In this document: positions 1 to 8,032 of the stretch, one piece after another
Layout: each line of letters starts with the position of its first letter
How positions within the stretch are numbered: position 1 is the stretch's first letter
From: Pseudomonas iridis
Lineage (GTDB): Bacteria > Pseudomonadota > Gammaproteobacteria > Pseudomonadales > Pseudomonadaceae
Reading direction: 5' to 3'
Assembly: GCF_017980685.1 (NCBI RefSeq)
Contig: NZ_JACXXO010000005.1
Span: forward strand, 1-64,000
DNA length: 64,000 nucleotides
The notes under the pieces: model-generated
Database searches by the model: none
Seen by the model: the letters and a program-made list of their open reading frames with translations, nothing else
Told to the model about the DNA's origin: nothing
Made by a program: the position numbers and the translations under genes

Positions 1-235
1 GAAACAGCACGATCAGAGGAAAGAGCCGTGAATTAAAGACAAGAAGGGTCTGTTTTTCGGCCGACTTGGATTTTTTGAACCTCAAGCAGCGAGGGCCTCA
101 AAAATCGGTGGGTACTTCAGACCTTCCTTAGGTATTGAAACTAAGCCTACCATCTAGTAGGTTTGTTTGGTCATATTGTTGTCTGACCAGCAGCGCTTAG
201 CGTTGGCATAGAGCTGACTTACTGAAGGATACTCA
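1..235. promoter_or_regulatory. Upstream region of the LysE gene with an imperfect palindrome
   Basis: No gene is supported here on either strand. A near-perfect inverted repeat lies at about 143-164 (AAGCCTAC, six bases, GTAGGTTT), a size and symmetry typical of a dimeric repressor operator such as a TetR-type site. A ribosome binding site (GAAGGA) sits just before the ATG at 236. That the palindrome controls the exporter is inference; no cognate regulator gene is visible in the window. Confidence 0.3.
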
Positions 236-826
236 ATGGTGGATAACATTTTGCCAGCGCTTGCAATTTTCGCGGCTGCCGCGAGCATCACTCCCGGCCC
301 GAACAACATCATGGTGATGGCTTCGGGTGCTAACTTCGGCCTTGTCCGCTCATTGCCTCATCTTTGTGGGATTTCGGCCGGAGTCTTTGCAATTATTTGC
401 CTGATGGGGCTGGGACTGATGGCTGTCTTTGACGCCCTTCCCGTGCTGCAAACGGTTATGCGGGCCGTATCTGCACTTTATCTTTTATGGTTGGCCTGGA
501 AGATCGCCATCGCCGTGCCACCTGAGGCAAAAGCAAGAGGCCCCGAACCACTTACCTTTTTCCAGTCGGCAACCTTTCAGGCGGTCAATCCCAAGATCTG
601 GGCCACCGGTTTTTCGGCCATTACACTTTTTGCTGCCGATAGATTGCTGGCCTCGGTGATCCTGGTCGCAATTGCGTTCGCGGTCATCGGGTTGGCCTCG
701 AATGCAATTTGGACAGGGCTGGGGACCGCGCTGCGGCATTGGCTGTCAGGTGGAAGGCTCAGGGCATTCAACATCGCGATGGCATTACTTCTCGTTAGCT
801 CCCTGTATCCCGTGTTGTTTCCTTAA
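236..826 (+). CDS. LysE/RhtB family amino acid exporter
   Basis: 196-residue inner-membrane protein of the LysE/RhtB translocator family, which exports amino acids or related metabolites. The family signature SITPGPNNIMVMASG near residues 17-31 is clear, followed by five to six hydrophobic segments and the conserved FxxVNPK-like motif (FQAVNPKIW) around residue 115. Length is normal for the family (about 200). The start has a good ribosome binding site. The chorismate mutase gene follows 25 bases after the stop, so the two are probably co-transcribed, hinting at an aromatic metabolite as substrate, but the sequence cannot define the substrate. Confidence 0.9.
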   Translation: MVDNILPALAIFAAAASITPGPNNIMVMASGANFGLVRSLPHLCGISAGVFAIICLMGLGLMAVFDALPVLQTVMRAVSALYLLWLAWKIAIAVPPEAKARGPEPLTFFQSATFQAVNPKIWATGFSAITLFAADRLLASVILVAIAFAVIGLASNAIWTGLGTALRHWLSGGRLRAFNIAMALLLVSSLYPVLFP

Positions 827-851
827 CCACTTGCCCCAAAGAGAACATTTT

Positions 852-1187
852 ATGGATACGCCCGATATCACCGATCAACTTTCATCCTTTCGACAGACCA
901 TTGACAATATCGACGCCGCGCTCATCCATATGCTTGCAGAACGTTTTCGCTGCACTGATCAGGTGGGCGTATTGAAAGCTGAACACCATTTGCCTGCAGT
1001 GGATAAGAAGAGGGAACAGCATCAATACGATCGCCTGACGGAACTTGCAGAGCATGCCCGTCTGGATCCTGTTTTTGTCGAGAAATTGATGCAGTTTGTC
1101 ATTAGTGAGGTAGTGCAGCGACACAAGAAAATAGCCACGGAGCATAGCGCCGCAGCGCAGCCATACTCTGACGGCAAATACCTTTAA
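852..1187 (+). CDS. Monofunctional chorismate mutase, AroQ class
   Basis: 111-residue all-alpha chorismate mutase (CM_2 fold), converting chorismate to prephenate on the way to phenylalanine and tyrosine. The N-terminal helix pattern (LSSFRQTIDNIDAALIHMLAER) carries the usual first active-site Arg, then the second Arg and Lys of the GVLKAEH region and the KKREQHQYDRL segment, and a final helix with VISEVVQRHK. It has no prephenate dehydratase domain and no signal peptide, so it is a cytoplasmic stand-alone enzyme. ATG at 852 is chosen because AGAGAA precedes it and upstream in-frame sequence is antisense-like overlap with the LysE gene. Probably an operon with the exporter just upstream. Confidence 0.85.
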   Translation: MDTPDITDQLSSFRQTIDNIDAALIHMLAERFRCTDQVGVLKAEHHLPAVDKKREQHQYDRLTELAEHARLDPVFVEKLMQFVISEVVQRHKKIATEHSAAAQPYSDGKYL

Positions 1188-1456
1188 CACCACTTTTTGG
1201 GGTCATATACAACCCCCTACACGGCACCCTCAAACTTTTTGGAAACGTGCAGTGTCACTCTCAGTTTTAGCGAAAGAGGCTTAGTCATTGGTCTGAGTTT
1301 AACCTCAGAAGCCAGTTCATCCGACTTTACAGGGTCTACATGGGGCGGGGATGCCCAGAGGGGCCAATAATGCTTGGCGCATTTCCTCCCCGAGTGGATG
1401 GCGCTCTGGCATCTGGGTTTGGTTACATAACCGTTTATATTTTGGATTCCACGACC

Positions 1457-1849
1457 ATGACTAATCGTCAGATCATCGTTCCAGACGGCATGAAATTGCT
1501 CTGCGAGCATGCTGGTTACGCGCCAGCTGTAAAGGTAGGAAAAACGCTCTACTGCGCTGGCCAGGTAGGCCGGACGCCGGAATTATCAGTTATCGAAGAT
1601 CCTGAGCAGCAATTTTTGGCGGCGTGGGAGAATCTACGGCTCGTCTTGGCAGCCGGTGGCTGCGAATTTGAGGATGTGGTCGAAATGACGACTTATCACG
1701 TCGATATGCAACGCCACATGCCAATTTTTAGACAAGTGAAGGATGAAGTCTTTCCTAGGAGTACTTGCGCATGGACATGCATAGGTGTGGGTGAACTGGC
1801 TCGACCGGGGCTCCTGGTGGAGATCAAATGCATCGCCGTGCAGCGATAA
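1457..1849 (+). CDS. RidA/YjgF/YER057c family protein
   Basis: 130-residue protein of the RidA family, trimeric enzymes or binding proteins that hydrolyse reactive enamine/imine intermediates made by PLP enzymes. Visible family features are YCAGQVG (residues 34-40), the central LRLVLAAGGCEFEDVVEMTTYHVD block and the C-terminal RPGLLVEIKCIAV strand, where the conserved Arg is retained and the final Glu of the active site is present. The start at 1457 matches family length; the upstream in-frame extension to 1340 does not resemble RidA proteins and was not used. It lies 269 bases from the chorismate mutase gene, so a separate transcript is likely. Whether it is a canonical RidA or a Rid subgroup is unsure. 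Confidence 0.8.
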   Translation: MTNRQIIVPDGMKLLCEHAGYAPAVKVGKTLYCAGQVGRTPELSVIEDPEQQFLAAWENLRLVLAAGGCEFEDVVEMTTYHVDMQRHMPIFRQVKDEVFPRSTCAWTCIGVGELARPGLLVEIKCIAVQR

Positions 1850-2097
1850 TTTTTCAGATAGGCACGTGAAAATGTAAATCTTAGATGCCTGTCCGTCTAT
1901 GCGGCAGTAGATCTGAAATCTCATCACTCAGCAGAACTAAGCAAGGAGTTGACCAAGACAGCTGCAACTCAATATTCGTTGGTCGAGCGCTTTAATCGAT
2001 AGTCCCAACGCGCTGAGCCACCGGCGTTGTCATTGCCTGGGCCGCCAAAATAAACGCACTGTTTTCTAGTTCGCGCCCTCTTCCTCGCCAACTAATT

Positions 2098-2119
2098 AAG
2101 GGCCTTCTCAGGCCCTTTT
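2098..2119. terminator. Rho-independent terminator hairpin
   Basis: AAGGGCCT, four-base loop, AGGCCCTT followed by TT: an 8-bp perfect stem flanked by A-run and T-run, so it can act in both directions. It overlaps the stop codon of the MvaT-like remnant on the minus strand and could originally have served that gene. Confidence 0.7.
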
Positions 2120-2280
2120 GTACTCAAACCAAAATCGCTTGCTCAGCCAGGACTCAACGGTGTCGGAATCGTATTTGGCTTTCCACTCTTTCAGAATATT
2201 GTGTTCACCCTTCGCTTCAACGACTTCGCCGGACTCTGGATTTTTACAGTCGGCACTTGGCTAGACTTGCGAGTACCCAT
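2108..2280 (-). pseudogene. Frameshifted C-terminal remnant of an MvaT/TurB-family nucleoid protein gene
   Basis: Reading the minus strand from an ATG at 2280 gives MGTRKSSQVPTVK and then, after a shift of one reading frame near 2244, KNPESGEVVEAKGEHN, LKEWKAKYDSDTVESWL and a stop at 2108. The blocks KNP-GEVVE-KG-LKEWKA match the DNA-binding end of MvaT-family H-NS-like proteins. The Gly-Gly-Asn minor-groove motif of MvaT is altered (KGEHN in place of KGGNHK, one residue short). The N-terminal dimerisation helix is absent. This is a decayed piece, not a working gene. The identification rests on recognised motifs, not on an alignment. Confidence 0.6.
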
Positions 2281-2356
2281 TATTTACTTTGCGACGATGA
2301 TGCGTTGTAGCGCCAGCTGATAAAGAATGGCATCCATGAAGGAAAACGACAGCATT

Positions 2357-3727
2357 TCAGCCGCTCAATACGGCCTTGAGTAACGGATCATTCAGATACG
2401 CCACATTCAATCTCGTCCATGGATTTATGCGCGACTGTTCCGGTGAGAAAATGTGTCCAGGGGCGATCATGAAACCCTTTGGAAGCAGTTGTCGCGTCAG
2501 CTCTCTGGCATCGTCAATGTGAGGAAACCTGACCCACAGATAAAGACTTTGCTCTGGACGAACAAATACCTCGGCCCCTATCTCATCCAGCATCTGCAAA
2601 CCTGCCGTTGTAGCAGCTTTCAGCCGTTCTTGAAGACGGATCGAATGACGCAGGAAATGCCCCTCCGTCAGAATGACATCAACGGTTCGCTCACAAAGCT
2701 CCGACGTGCTGGTGTGCAGCAGCATTTTCAGATCACCCAGTTCATCTATAACGTCTTTGCTGCCTGCGATGAACCCGACCCTCAATGCCGCAGAAACAGA
2801 TTTGGAAAAGCTGCCCACGTACAGAGAGCGTTTCAACTGATCCAGCGCAGACACCTTGATTGCTGATGCCGGTTTGAAATCTGCTAAAGCGTCGTCGTCC
2901 ACCAAGATGAAGTTGTGCTCTTCCGCTAACTGAACCAACCGATGAGCTTTGCTGGGTGAAATATCGGAGCCCGTCGGGTTGTGCCCGACAGACTGAATAA
3001 AAAATAATTTTGGCTTGTACAAGAGAAGATACTGCTCCAGCACTTCCATGTCCGGCCCATCCGGCAATCTGGGCACGGATAGCATCCGTGCGCCTTGCAG
3101 TTGCAGCTTGCCGAACAATGGGTAATAGCCTGGATCCTCGACACAAACGTAATCGCCTGGGGCAATGAAACGGCGGATTATCAAATCCAGTGCGTGATTG
3201 GCCCCATGGGTGGTTACGATTTGTCGAGCACTGGCAGTAATCGAATAGCTAGCCAGTTTTTGCACCAGGTGTTGACGAAGCGCCGCATTCCCCAGCCGAT
3301 TGCCGTATCGGAAAAGCGTCGTTACACCGATTCGCATGATTTGCCGTGTGAACTTGTCCAACCGCAAATCCATCAACCATTCCACTGGCGGAAAACCTTC
3401 ACCGAGTGGCGAGTGACCAGGCTCACGGACAAACTGCTGACGCATGAGCCAGATGGTGTCCATCGCCCGAGTGAACGGCAGCGGCTCTTCCGGTTCGCTG
3501 CTACTCGGGGCTCCCTGTTTAACGTAGAAGCCCTGCCCATGACGCGCTTCAACGAGTCCTTGGGAGGCGAGCGATTCGTAAGCGTTGATCACTGTATTTT
3601 TCGAATGACCAAACAAGCGCATGCACTCGCGCAGGGATGGCAGACGGTCTCCCACTCGGTACGTGCCGTTGCCGATCTGCTCGACCAATGATGCCGTCAG
3701 TTGCTGGGCAAGTGTCAGCCGCGCCAT
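2357..3727 (-). CDS. MocR-type GntR/aminotransferase fusion regulator
   Basis: 456-residue MocR-subfamily transcription factor: an N-terminal GntR winged helix (residues 1-75, with RLPSLRECMRLFGHSKNTVI as the recognition region) fused to a fold-type I aminotransferase domain used as an effector-binding module. The PLP site is visible: GHNPTG, the Asp of LVDDDALADF, and the Schiff-base lysine in SFSKSVSAALRVGF. Such proteins bind PLP or amino-compound effectors and regulate neighbouring genes. It is divergent from the HMG-CoA reductase operon with 137 bases between the starts, where repeated GGTAC boxes lie, so local control of that operon and of itself is the obvious inference. The effector is unknown. 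Confidence 0.88.
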   Translation of the reverse strand: MARLTLAQQLTASLVEQIGNGTYRVGDRLPSLRECMRLFGHSKNTVINAYESLASQGLVEARHGQGFYVKQGAPSSSEPEEPLPFTRAMDTIWLMRQQFVREPGHSPLGEGFPPVEWLMDLRLDKFTRQIMRIGVTTLFRYGNRLGNAALRQHLVQKLASYSITASARQIVTTHGANHALDLIIRRFIAPGDYVCVEDPGYYPLFGKLQLQGARMLSVPRLPDGPDMEVLEQYLLLYKPKLFFIQSVGHNPTGSDISPSKAHRLVQLAEEHNFILVDDDALADFKPASAIKVSALDQLKRSLYVGSFSKSVSAALRVGFIAGSKDVIDELGDLKMLLHTSTSELCERTVDVILTEGHFLRHSIRLQERLKAATTAGLQMLDEIGAEVFVRPEQSLYLWVRFPHIDDARELTRQLLPKGFMIAPGHIFSPEQSRINPWTRLNVAYLNDPLLKAVLSG

Positions 3728-3759
3728 CGTATGGAGTCCTGAATGAATTAATCATAGAG

Positions 3760-3794
3760 GGTACAGCTTAGGTACTGTCCGTCCAAACTGTACC
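3760..3794. promoter_or_regulatory. Candidate MocR operator: two direct and one inverted GGTACWG box
   Basis: GGTACAG at 3760-3766, GGTACTG at 3771-3777 (11 bases start to start, one helical turn) and the inverted copy CTGTACC at 3788-3794. MocR regulators commonly recognise direct repeats plus an inverted half-site in the divergent promoter region. A T-run follows. The position between the regulator (start 3727) and the operon (start 3865) supports an operator role; binding is inferred. Confidence 0.5.
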
Positions 3795-3864
3795 TTTTTT
3801 ACTAAGACACATGCGAATAGGGTAACTGCAACTCAAAAACAATAACTGCACCAGGACTCCTCCC

Positions 3865-5151
3865 ATGAGTATCGACTCCCGCCTCCCGATGTTCCGCAGC
3901 ATGTCGCCCGCCGAGCGTCTGGGTCACTTGCAAGAGCTACTTGAGCTTCCAGAGGATGATGTTGCTCTGCTACGCGATGCCGGCGCCCTACCTCTGGAAA
4001 TAGCTGATGGCATGATCGAGAACGTCATCGGCAAATTTGAATTGCCATACGCCGTCGCGAGCAACTTCCAAATAAATGGTCGCGACGTAATTGTGCCGTT
4101 GGTCGTTGAGGAGCCTTCGGTAGTCGCGGCAGCATCGTTCATGGCGAAACTGGCACGCGAGGCTGGTGGTTTCCAGACCTCCAGCTCTCTGCCGCTGATG
4201 CGGGCCCAAGTTCAGATCGTCGAAATCGAAGATCCCTTCAATGCACGTCTGAGTCTTATGCGCCGCAAAGACGAAATCATCGAACTCGCTAACCGCAAGG
4301 ATCAACTACTTAACAAGTTAGGTGGGGGTTGTCGCGACATTGAAGTACATACCTTCGCCCAGAGCCCACGTGGGCCGATGCTGGTAGCCCACCTTATCGT
4401 GGACGTGCGGGATGCCATGGGTGCCAACACCGTGAACACCATGGCTGAAGCGGTGGCCCCGTTGATGGAAGAGATTACTGGCGGCAAGGTACGACTGCGC
4501 ATCCTGTCCAACCTGGCCGACCTGCGTCTTGCCCGAGCCCAGATCCGCATTGCTCCTGAGCTGCTCACGACCGCAGCTTTCAAAGGCGAAGACGTCATTG
4601 AAGGGATCCTCGATGCTTACAACTTTGCCGTCGTCGACCCCTATCGTGCAGCCACTCACAACAAGGGCATCATGAATGGAATCGACCCTCTTATTGTCGC
4701 CACAGGTAACGACTGGCGCGCGGTGGAAGCAGGTGCACACGCCTACGCCTGTCGCAACGGACATTACGGTTCGCTGACCACGTGGGAAAAAGATGGCAAG
4801 GGCCATCTGGTGGGCACACTGGAAATGCCCATGCCTGTCGGACTGGTTGGCGGCGCTACCAAGACCCACCCACTGGCACAATTATCGCTACGCATCTTGG
4901 GTGTGAGGACAGCGCAGGAACTCGCCGAAATCGCGGTGGCAGTCGGTCTAGCACAAAACCTCGGCGCGCTACGCGCATTGTCTACTGAAGGAATACAACG
5001 CGGCCACATGGCTTTGCATGCGCGCAACATTGCTCTTTCCGCTGGCGCCAAAGGTGAAGAGGTCAACTGGCTGGTCAAGCAGATGGTTGAGGCTCGTGAT
5101 GTACGCTCAGACAAAGCGGCTGAACTACTTAAGCAAAAGCGTGCGCAGTAA
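3865..5151 (+). CDS. mvaA: Class II (degradative) hydroxymethylglutaryl-CoA reductase
   Basis: 428-residue class II HMG-CoA reductase, the same length as the P. mevalonii enzyme. In catabolism it oxidises mevalonate plus CoA to HMG-CoA with NAD+. Catalytic residues fall at the P. mevalonii positions: Glu83 (VVEEPS), Lys267 (THNKGIMNG), Asp283 ([12 protein letters not shown]) and His381 (QRGHMALH). Asp146 (LANRKDQ), associated with NADH preference, is also kept. There are no membrane segments, so it is cytosolic. It opens a five-gene operon; the stop TAA overlaps the ATG of the lyase gene. A biosynthetic role is unlikely because Pseudomonas makes isoprenoids by the MEP route and the neighbour is HMG-CoA lyase. 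Confidence 0.95.
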   Translation: MSIDSRLPMFRSMSPAERLGHLQELLELPEDDVALLRDAGALPLEIADGMIENVIGKFELPYAVASNFQINGRDVIVPLVVEEPSVVAAASFMAKLAREAGGFQTSSSLPLMRAQVQIVEIEDPFNARLSLMRRKDEIIELANRKDQLLNKLGGGCRDIEVHTFAQSPRGPMLVAHLIVDVRDAMGANTVNTMAEAVAPLMEEITGGKVRLRILSNLADLRLARAQIRIAPELLTTAAFKGEDVIEGILDAYNFAVVDPYRAATHNKGIMNGIDPLIVATGNDWRAVEAGAHAYACRNGHYGSLTTWEKDGKGHLVGTLEMPMPVGLVGGATKTHPLAQLSLRILGVRTAQELAEIAVAVGLAQNLGALRALSTEGIQRGHMALHARNIALSAGAKGEEVNWLVKQMVEARDVRSDKAAELLKQKRAQ

Positions 5152-6074
5152 TGATCATGACCAATGATCATGTCCGGTTGGTTGAGGTAGGTGCAAGAGA
5201 CGGCTTGCAGAACGAGAAGCAGACGCTACCGCCCCAGACCACAGTGCAATTGTTAGAAATGCTGGCAGATGCGGGCCTGCGAACCTTGGAGGCCGGAGCT
5301 TTTGTTTCGCCACGCTGGGTACCGCAGATGTCCGGATCTGATCAGGTGCTAAAAGCGCTCACAACACGCCCCGGCGTAACCTGGACAGCGTTGGTGCCCA
5401 ACGTGAAAGGTCTGGAAGCAGCAATAGAGGCAGGTTGCCGAGAGGTCGCAGTGTTCACTGCTGCCTCCGAGGCGTTCTCGCAAAGGAATACCAACTGTTC
5501 TATTGCGCAAAGCCTACTCCGCTATCAGGAAGTGATGGCGCGCGCGCGCGATGCCGGAGTCAGGGTCAGAGGCTACGTCTCGTGCGCCATGGGTTGTCCC
5601 TTCACAGGCCACGTCAAACCCGAGGCGGTCGCCGCAGTCAGCGCTTCGCTCTTCGGAATGGGGTGTTATGAGGTAAGTCTGGGCGACACCATTGGTGCGG
5701 GTACACCTGCGGCAACGAAAACGCTGATCAATGCCTGTCGACAGGTTGTTCCCGTCAGCGCTCTAGCCGGACATTTTCATGACACCTATGGCATGGCTAT
5801 CGCCAATATCCATGCTGCGCTGGAAGCCGATGTACGGATCTTCGACAGCTCGATTGCCGGCCTGGGTGGCTGCCCGTATTCGCCAGGGGCCACTGGCAAT
5901 GTTGCCACTGAAGATGTGATTTACCTACTGAGCGGCCTAGGCATGAACCATGGCGTCGATCTTGATGCATTGATAGAAATCGGTGAGTTCATCAATACCG
6001 AACTTGGACGGGAAACTGCATCCAGAGTATCCCGTGCCCTTCTTGCGAAACGTGGTCTCGTAGAAACGAACTAA
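5151..6074 (+). CDS. mvaB: Hydroxymethylglutaryl-CoA lyase
   Basis: 307-residue HMG-CoA lyase of the TIM-barrel DRE metallolyase family, splitting HMG-CoA into acetoacetate and acetyl-CoA. Motifs: VEVGARDGLQNE at residues 11-22 (catalytic Arg and metal-ligand Asp), SLGDTIGAG, the metal-binding GHFHDTYG near residue 203, and the flexible loop GLGGCPYSPGATGN carrying the active-site Cys near residue 239. The start overlaps the reductase stop (TAATG), with another in-frame ATG at 5157. The tight overlap with the reductase shows the two act together to feed mevalonate carbon into central metabolism. Confidence 0.95.
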   Translation: MIMTNDHVRLVEVGARDGLQNEKQTLPPQTTVQLLEMLADAGLRTLEAGAFVSPRWVPQMSGSDQVLKALTTRPGVTWTALVPNVKGLEAAIEAGCREVAVFTAASEAFSQRNTNCSIAQSLLRYQEVMARARDAGVRVRGYVSCAMGCPFTGHVKPEAVAAVSASLFGMGCYEVSLGDTIGAGTPAATKTLINACRQVVPVSALAGHFHDTYGMAIANIHAALEADVRIFDSSIAGLGGCPYSPGATGNVATEDVIYLLSGLGMNHGVDLDALIEIGEFINTELGRETASRVSRALLAKRGLVETN

Positions 6075-6132
6075 GCCGCATCTCTTCACGTTCATAACAA
6101 TAAAAGCCCTCAGGGGCGGTGGGAGAACCCTT

Positions 6133-6609
6133 ATGAAACCCGAACTGTTTGAAGTATGGGGAGACACGGTAGACGGTCGCCACCTGATCTACTCCATTGG
6201 CATCGGCGCAATTGTCAGCCTCGGCGCTTTCTTCATAGCGCAACACCTGCTTGTCGGCTGGATAGACTCTCTGCAGATGGCGCGCGCTTACGCGATGCTG
6301 GTAGGTATTGTTGGCTGCCTGGCAGGTGGAGCCATCAGTGCGGCACTTTTCAAACCCAAGCGTAACGTCGTAGAGCATCTGGCAGATCCGGCATGGCGTT
6401 CAAAAATCCTGATCGAATTGCAGAACGAATATGGCCCCCTTGGCAGCCTGACTGACTTACCGCCCGCCACGATTGCGGAACTGCGTGAAATGGATCTTTA
6501 TGATCTGTTCGCTGATTACGAGAAAGCCCTTCTCTCTCCCGACAAAAGCCTCGACGTGCAACCCGCCATTACTGTCAGAGCTGTAAGCGTCAATGGAGGC
6601 CGGTCATGA
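6133..6609 (+). CDS. Small membrane protein, probable partner of the TctA-like permease
   Basis: 158-residue protein with two hydrophobic segments (about residues 24-45 and 56-76) and a soluble C-terminal part. Not recognised as a named family. It starts after a good site (GGGAGA) and its last codons overlap the ATG of the large permease (6606), so the two are translationally coupled. In tripartite tricarboxylate transporters a small membrane subunit, TctB, accompanies the large TctA subunit, but TctB normally has four segments, so this is at most a shortened analogue. A role as small subunit of a mevalonate uptake system is inferred from position. Confidence 0.65.
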   Translation: MKPELFEVWGDTVDGRHLIYSIGIGAIVSLGAFFIAQHLLVGWIDSLQMARAYAMLVGIVGCLAGGAISAALFKPKRNVVEHLADPAWRSKILIELQNEYGPLGSLTDLPPATIAELREMDLYDLFADYEKALLSPDKSLDVQPAITVRAVSVNGGRS

Positions 6610-7994
6610 TCGAACCAATCCTGGATCAGATCTTAATAGCGTTGGGTATGGGTATTCTGGGGGCAGTAATTTTCGCCGGGATCGGACTCATCTCAGGCAG
6701 CGATGAAACCACTACGCTCGCCCCGCTGACTTTGCTGGTCGTTCTGCTGGGCGTTCCTGCCGCAGGTGTGCTGACATTCTTCCTAGCGGGAGCCGTAGCT
6801 AAACATATGACCCATGCCGTACCGACGGCACTACTGGGCATTCCTGGTGACACCATGGCGACGCCGCTCATGCGCGAGGCCAACTTCTTGCGCAATCTAG
6901 GTGTTCCACACATTGCATTGCGCAAGATGATTTCGGGAGCGGTGATTGCGGCGCTGATTGCAGTTCCGATGGCCGTACTGTTCGCCGTAATGCTCGCGCC
7001 GTTCGGTGACATGATCAAACATGCTGCGCCTTGGGTTTTTCTGCTTGCGGCGATTGCCATTGCATGGTTCTCCAAAGGACGCCTGGCTGCTGTGCTGACG
7101 CTGATCCCCTTCGTCATGGTCATTGTTGGCCTACAAAGCATCACCGGGCAATATGGGGTCAAGCTCAGTGTCAGTTACTTCCTTGGCATTGCCATCGGCC
7201 CGCTAATCGCCGCGCTGTTCTCCATGCTCGCACCTGCCGAGCGAGAAACAATGCGACGTCAGGAGGTGCGCACTTTTTCCTTATCTCCCGACGTAAAAAG
7301 CTGGGGCGGATTTTTTCCTAATCCGCTTACGGTATTGGACAGCAAACAAAGCATGTGGACTGCCGTCACTGCCGTAGTCTCCAGCGCCACCTTCGTGTTC
7401 AGCCCGGTTGCCATGACCGTCATCATGGGCGAAGTCGTCGGTTCAAGGGTCAAGCACGTTTACCATCGCTTGACCACAGTCATAACCGCTCGCAACGGGG
7501 TCACCGAATCAACATACCTCGCCGAAGCGTTGATCCCGCTCATCGCTTTTGGTCTGCCACTTAGCCCCGTTGCAGCGGGCCCGGCAGCGCCACTCTTCAA
7601 TGCCCCCCCGCGCTTCAGCGTCGACACAGCGACGGGCCAGGTGCACAACTTGCACTCACTGCTCAGCACTTGGGAGTTTCTTGGGTATGGCATGTTGGCA
7701 GTGGTCATTGCCATTCTGATTGCTTACCCATTCACCATGAATTACGCGCACAGAGCAGCATCCTATGTGTCGCGCAAAATCAGCCACGAAGCCGTGATCT
7801 CGACTTTTGTTGGCCTAATCCTGGTGATTGGCATCTGGGAAGGCGGCCTCCTAGGTTTGCTGGTAATCATCACCATCGGTCTGCTGGGCGGATTTCTCTC
7901 ACGCTTTTTGGGCTTCAACATTGGCGTGCAGTTCATGGGCTATTACACCGCCGTACTCACTGTCCCGGCCCTCGTTGCCCTGATAAACGCATGA
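6606..7994 (+). CDS. TctA-like large permease, candidate mevalonate transporter
   Basis: 462-residue polytopic protein with about ten to twelve hydrophobic segments. It resembles the large subunit (TctA) of tripartite tricarboxylate transporters: GLISGSDETTTLAPLTLL near residues 26-43 and a duplicated Gly/Pro-rich region with LLGIPGDTMATPLM near residue 80 and LIPLIAFGLPLSPVAAGP near 310, in the place of the family's Gly-Pro-rich repeats. The usual extracytoplasmic binding protein (TctC) is not present in the operon. Placement between the HMG-CoA lyase and a secreted lactonase points to mevalonate or a related hydroxy acid as substrate. The family call is moderately sure; the substrate is inference. 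Confidence 0.7.
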   Translation: MIEPILDQILIALGMGILGAVIFAGIGLISGSDETTTLAPLTLLVVLLGVPAAGVLTFFLAGAVAKHMTHAVPTALLGIPGDTMATPLMREANFLRNLGVPHIALRKMISGAVIAALIAVPMAVLFAVMLAPFGDMIKHAAPWVFLLAAIAIAWFSKGRLAAVLTLIPFVMVIVGLQSITGQYGVKLSVSYFLGIAIGPLIAALFSMLAPAERETMRRQEVRTFSLSPDVKSWGGFFPNPLTVLDSKQSMWTAVTAVVSSATFVFSPVAMTVIMGEVVGSRVKHVYHRLTTVITARNGVTESTYLAEALIPLIAFGLPLSPVAAGPAAPLFNAPPRFSVDTATGQVHNLHSLLSTWEFLGYGMLAVVIAILIAYPFTMNYAHRAASYVSRKISHEAVISTFVGLILVIGIWEGGLLGLLVIITIGLLGGFLSRFLGFNIGVQFMGYYTAVLTVPALVALINA

Positions 7995-8032
7995 CTCCTA
8001 GCAAACATAACAACAATATCCAGGTAACCATC

